64,000 nucleotides of DNA, from the NCBI RefSeq assembly GCF_000236035.1, contig NZ_JH393257.1, positions 914,785-978,784 of the forward strand, written 5' to 3'. The DNA comes from Vreelandella boliviensis LC1 (GTDB lineage: Bacteria > Pseudomonadota > Gammaproteobacteria > Pseudomonadales > Halomonadaceae). The notes beneath the pieces are model-generated. The model was not told the DNA's origin. It made no database searches and was given only the letters and a program-made list of their open reading frames with translations. A program made the position numbers and the translations under genes. This document shows positions 61,495-64,000 of this stretch, piece by piece; within the stretch, counting starts at the first letter, position 1, and each line of letters starts with the position of its first letter.

Positions 61495-62166
61495 TCACTG
61501 ACCGGGCATGGTAAGCGGTCCCGCCCGCTCCACCACTCGTTGCCAAGCGGCGTCTTGCTCAATGCGTGATACAAAAGCGGCAATGGCAGGATATTTTTCC
61601 AGCGACTGTACGGCGGCTACCGCCTGTAGCGGGAAACTCATTTGAATATCAGCGCCACTGGGCCACGGCCCGGCAAAATTACCCTGCGCCGACAGATGTT
61701 GATTAATAAAGCTAAGATGCTGTTTAAGCTGCGGCGCTAAGAAGCGCTTACTTACCGTATCGCTAATCCCTTTAGCCAGTGGCTTAATCAGCCAGGGTGA
61801 CTGTTTGGGAATTTGGCTAAACACAAGCTGCATCACTAGAAGTGGCATTAATGAGCCTTCGGCATAGTGCAGCCAATAGCGATAATCCACCCATGCACGC
61901 ATATCATCAGACGAAGGCTGGCAGCGCCCCTGCCCATAGCGCTGCACGAGGTAATCAATGATTGCACCTGACTCAGCCACGGTCAGATCGCCATCGGTAA
62001 TCACCGGAGACTTACCCAATGGATGGATTTTTTTCAGTGAGTCAGGCGCTTGCTGTGTTTTGCCATCGCGTTGGTAAACCACCAATTCGTAGTCCAGTTC
62101 AAGGGCTTCAAGTAGCCACAGTATGCGGTGCGAACGAGACTTTTCCAGATGGTGAACGTGGATCAT
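61495..62166 (-). CDS. Glutathione S-transferase family protein
   Basis: A 223-residue protein from the ATG at 62166; the longer frame adds 16 non-conserved residues. The thioredoxin-like N-domain has MIHVHHLEKSRSHRILWLLEALELDYEL and the cis-Pro/Ser glutathione site LGKSPVITDGDLTVAESGAI. The helical C-domain includes SFINQHLSAQGNFAGPWPSGADIQMSF. The substrate is unknown. Confidence 0.92.
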   Translation of the reverse strand: MIHVHHLEKSRSHRILWLLEALELDYELVVYQRDGKTQQAPDSLKKIHPLGKSPVITDGDLTVAESGAIIDYLVQRYGQGRCQPSSDDMRAWVDYRYWLHYAEGSLMPLLVMQLVFSQIPKQSPWLIKPLAKGISDTVSKRFLAPQLKQHLSFINQHLSAQGNFAGPWPSGADIQMSFPLQAVAAVQSLEKYPAIAAFVSRIEQDAAWQRVVERAGPLTMPGQ

Positions 62167-62351
62167 AAATACTCCATGGGGCTGAGTTGTCCGCCAGCAT
62201 TGCACTGGAGACACCTTCCTGTTCTATAGGCACATTTAGCTTAATACCATAAAGCCCATCATCATAGGAGCAAAAACCGTAGGTTAGTATCAACGCAACG
62301 CCGAACCCCATGGAAGCTCAAACGCAAACAACATTTATTAAGAACGATGCA

Positions 62352-62927
62352 TCATGACCGCTGCGCGTGGCGCCAACGCGCCAGTAAATCCAGCGGTGAC
62401 CACTTACCTTGCAGCCAGGGCGCTAGTAAACGCATGGAGAGCGGAATAAACACAAACACCATCACTGGTGTCAGCATTAGGGTACTCACCACCACCCGTG
62501 GCAGCAGTGCCCAATCGGCCAGTACGCCACCGAATGCAAACTGAAAGATCAACGAGATAGGAAAGAAAGCCAACCAGACGGCCACGGCCTGCTTCCAGCG
62601 CGGCGGTGCACTGGTACCGGTTTGAAACCACGCATCCAGCCCGGTAGCCCGGTGCTCATGAGGCGCTTCATACAAGCCCTTACCGCGCGCCAACCACGCA
62701 TGGCGTGAGGCTGAGTGCTCCCAGGCGGCTAAGGTTTCACTGCTGCTAAAGCGGAATATAATCTGGTATTCATCGTCGTCAGCCGGTGGCGCCAATACGC
62801 CGGAGCCAAGGTAGCCAGTAAAATCGGCCGCCAACTCGCGCCCTTCGTTAAGCCAACGATTAAAATCGGCGTAGCGGCCGTGCTCAACGCGACGAGCCAC
62901 CATCAATGTGACAGGTGAGGCAGACAT
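62352..62927 (-). CDS. ABM-superfamily membrane protein
   Basis: A 191-residue protein. Residues 1-105 resemble an antibiotic-biosynthesis-monooxygenase (ABM) dimeric alpha/beta-barrel (VTLMVARRVEHGRYADFNRWL, YQIIFRFSSSETLAAWEHSASRHAWL). Two membrane segments follow (WLAFFPISLIFQFAFGGVL and VVVSTLMLTPVMVFVFIPLSM) and a basic tail WLQGKWSPLDLLARWR. Similar ABM-plus-two-segment proteins occur in many proteobacteria, and their function is unknown; the name does not imply antibiotic synthesis. Confidence 0.8.
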   Translation of the reverse strand: MSASPVTLMVARRVEHGRYADFNRWLNEGRELAADFTGYLGSGVLAPPADDDEYQIIFRFSSSETLAAWEHSASRHAWLARGKGLYEAPHEHRATGLDAWFQTGTSAPPRWKQAVAVWLAFFPISLIFQFAFGGVLADWALLPRVVVSTLMLTPVMVFVFIPLSMRLLAPWLQGKWSPLDLLARWRHAQRS

Positions 62928-63054
62928 GGTATATCTCCTAATGTGTCCACAGCCAGCGCCGGGTAGGCAGGCTGTTTGCTTTCAAGGGGGTAACCCTGAA
63001 AGTCGAATGGTCACATTATACAAGCAATGTTGATGCCATGTTGTGAATGTTGCG

Positions 63055-63462
63055 CTATGGCCGATAAAGCGGCGTGGGTTCACGCCCAGGAATAGGATGG
63101 GGACGCTCCCCGCGTTGGAAAGCGCATACGTGTATATAGATTTCCACCGCGCTACGAATGGCATCAGCCTCTTGGGGGTCGGGTTCTACTACCGGGCCGG
63201 TATACTCGCCTTCGCTGCGTAGCACGGCATCTATCTCGGCCCGGTAACGGCCCAGCAGATGCTCAAGATTCATCCGTATGCGATGAACCTCCAGCCCAAA
63301 CGCCCGGCGCTGATCGGTGCGTTTCAGGATGTCCAACGGGTTCGAAGCAGCTTCGATCAAATTTTCTAGCGTAGCGAAAACTAACTTTTCAGCGCTGTTT
63401 AAATTGGGAATAATGGAATAAATGAGGTCATTTAAGGTGATCGATGTTCCATGGCGGTGCAT
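63055..63462 (-). CDS. Conserved hypothetical protein
   Basis: A 135-residue soluble, mostly helical protein that I do not recognise. It contains NDLIYSIIPNLNSAEKLVFATLENLIEAA and a basic stretch RMNLEHLLGRYRAEID, and ends in a Pro-rich GERPHPIPGREPTPLYRP. The ATG at 63462 is preceded two codons earlier by a TTG. It starts a few bases after the DUF2835 stop, so the two are probably co-expressed. Confidence 0.7.
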   Translation of the reverse strand: MHRHGTSITLNDLIYSIIPNLNSAEKLVFATLENLIEAASNPLDILKRTDQRRAFGLEVHRIRMNLEHLLGRYRAEIDAVLRSEGEYTGPVVEPDPQEADAIRSAVEIYIHVCAFQRGERPHPIPGREPTPLYRP

Positions 63463-63469
63463 AGGCAAT

Positions 63470-63697
63470 TCAATGTCCGGTTAAGGGATTAATGCTAATA
63501 AATCGGCCCTGCTCAGAAAAACTTAATCGATAGATACCGTGCACGCCGTCACGATTCACCACTCGGCGGATCGCCTCAGCGGGAAATATCACCCAGCGAC
63601 CATCCACGCTTCGGGTACGCACGTTGGCAATACGCCCTTCGTAATGGGCTAGGCACTCGTCGTAGTTCAGATTAATGACTACATCAATGGTTTGCAT
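63470..63697 (-). CDS. DUF2835 family protein
   Basis: A 75-residue protein, MQTIDVVINLNYDECLAHYE with GRIANVRTRSVDGRWVIFPAEAIRRVVNRDGVHGIYRL and FISINPL. This agrees with the DUF2835 pattern as I recall it: a short beta-rich domain with a R-x-x-DGR-x-x-FPA core. Function unknown. It lies just upstream of the unknown 135-residue protein. Confidence 0.8.
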   Translation of the reverse strand: MQTIDVVINLNYDECLAHYEGRIANVRTRSVDGRWVIFPAEAIRRVVNRDGVHGIYRLSFSEQGRFISINPLTGH

Positions 63698-63795
63698 AGT
63701 GTTTACATCAGGTCGGCATCGTGCAAACTTGCACTCTCGGCATTGCTCGCTAATACTTCATGGTATCCCAACTCGTACTTAGTCGGTAATGACCT

Positions 63796-64000
63796 ATGGC
63801 CGTTTCTTCCGTTAGCAACCTTTCCCTCGCTGCCTGGGCGCATCCTGCAGCCAACGCTATATCACCGCGCGTTGAGCAAGCCGCAAAGGGCCGTGCACTT
63901 GAAGAAGACACGGCATCTAGCGACGATACCGATGCGACAAGCACTAGCGAAGAGAGCAGCAGCGACACTGCTGGCCCCAAACGGGCTGATGGCACGCCCA
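63796..64000 (+). CDS. Partial gene start, low-complexity N-terminus (unidentified)
   Basis: An open frame begins with ATG at 63796, right after an in-frame TGA, and runs off the right edge (68 residues). It starts MAVSSVSNLSLAAWAHPAAN and becomes rich in Ser, Asp, Glu and Thr. Such disordered N-termini occur in the SprA-related putative metalloprotease family of gammaproteobacteria, but the catalytic part would lie outside the window. Divergent from the DUF2835 gene. Confidence 0.45.
   Translation, partial: MAVSSVSNLSLAAWAHPAANAISPRVEQAAKGRALEEDTASSDDTDATSTSEESSSDTAGPKRADGTP

Overview
The window is chromosomal DNA from a gammaproteobacterium, most likely a Halomonas-type member of the Halomonadaceae. 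I infer this from the Pseudomonas-like core gene order, an NhaD-type Na+/H+ antiporter and an orphan acetyl-CoA acetyltransferase. No sequence search was run, so the genus is an inference. I see no transposase, integrase, prophage or CRISPR array.

Layout, left to right. (1) 1-6.9 kb: the start of an aminotransferase (minus strand, cut by the left edge), dksA, gluQRS, a 58-codon small gene in the position of Pseudomonas cbrX, and the two-component pair cbrA-cbrB. (2) 6.9-7.6 kb: an intergenic region with CbrB-like half-sites, a -24/-12 sigma-54 promoter, seven A-rich AAnAAnAA clusters and a terminator. This has the architecture of a CrcZ-type regulatory RNA that titrates Hfq/Crc, and it is the most interesting element of the window. 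(3) 7.8-11.9 kb: pcnB, folK, panB, panC, panD. (4) 12.0-14.6 kb: a 14-bp tandem repeat, a biosynthetic thiolase and an MFS exporter. (5) 14.7-31.8 kb, mostly minus strand: the core block greA, (yhbY divergent), rlmE, ftsH, folP, glmM, tpiA, secG, tRNA-Leu, initiator tRNA-Met, rimP, nusA, infB, rbfA, truB, rpsO, pnp. (6) 31.8-37.5 kb: carA-carB and dapB upstream of greA. (7) 37.6-42.0 kb: a metal/siderophore ABC transporter, a DUF2218 protein and an EamA transporter, sitting between dapB and dnaJ, which are neighbours in Pseudomonas. (8) 42.1-51.0 kb: grpE-dnaK-dnaJ with two sigma-32 promoters, recN, fur, bamE, rnfH-ratA, smpB and the tmRNA gene. (9) 51-64 kb, more accessory: an LprI-like protein, zinc-regulated zinT, a cold-shock protein, a Ca2+/Na+ antiporter, an orphan prephenate-dehydratase-like protein, a TAXI-type TRAP transporter, nhaD, a GGDEF/EAL protein, a glutathione transferase, an ABM-family membrane protein, two small conserved proteins and a gene start cut by the right edge.

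Functionally the window joins carbon-catabolite control (CbrAB and the candidate CrcZ), RNA metabolism and translation (pcnB, nusA, infB, rbfA, truB, pnp, smpB/ssrA), proteostasis (grpE/dnaK/dnaJ, ftsH), pyrimidine/arginine, folate and pantothenate synthesis, and ion and metal homeostasis (fur, zinT, nhaD, Ca2+/Na+ antiporter, ABC uptake).
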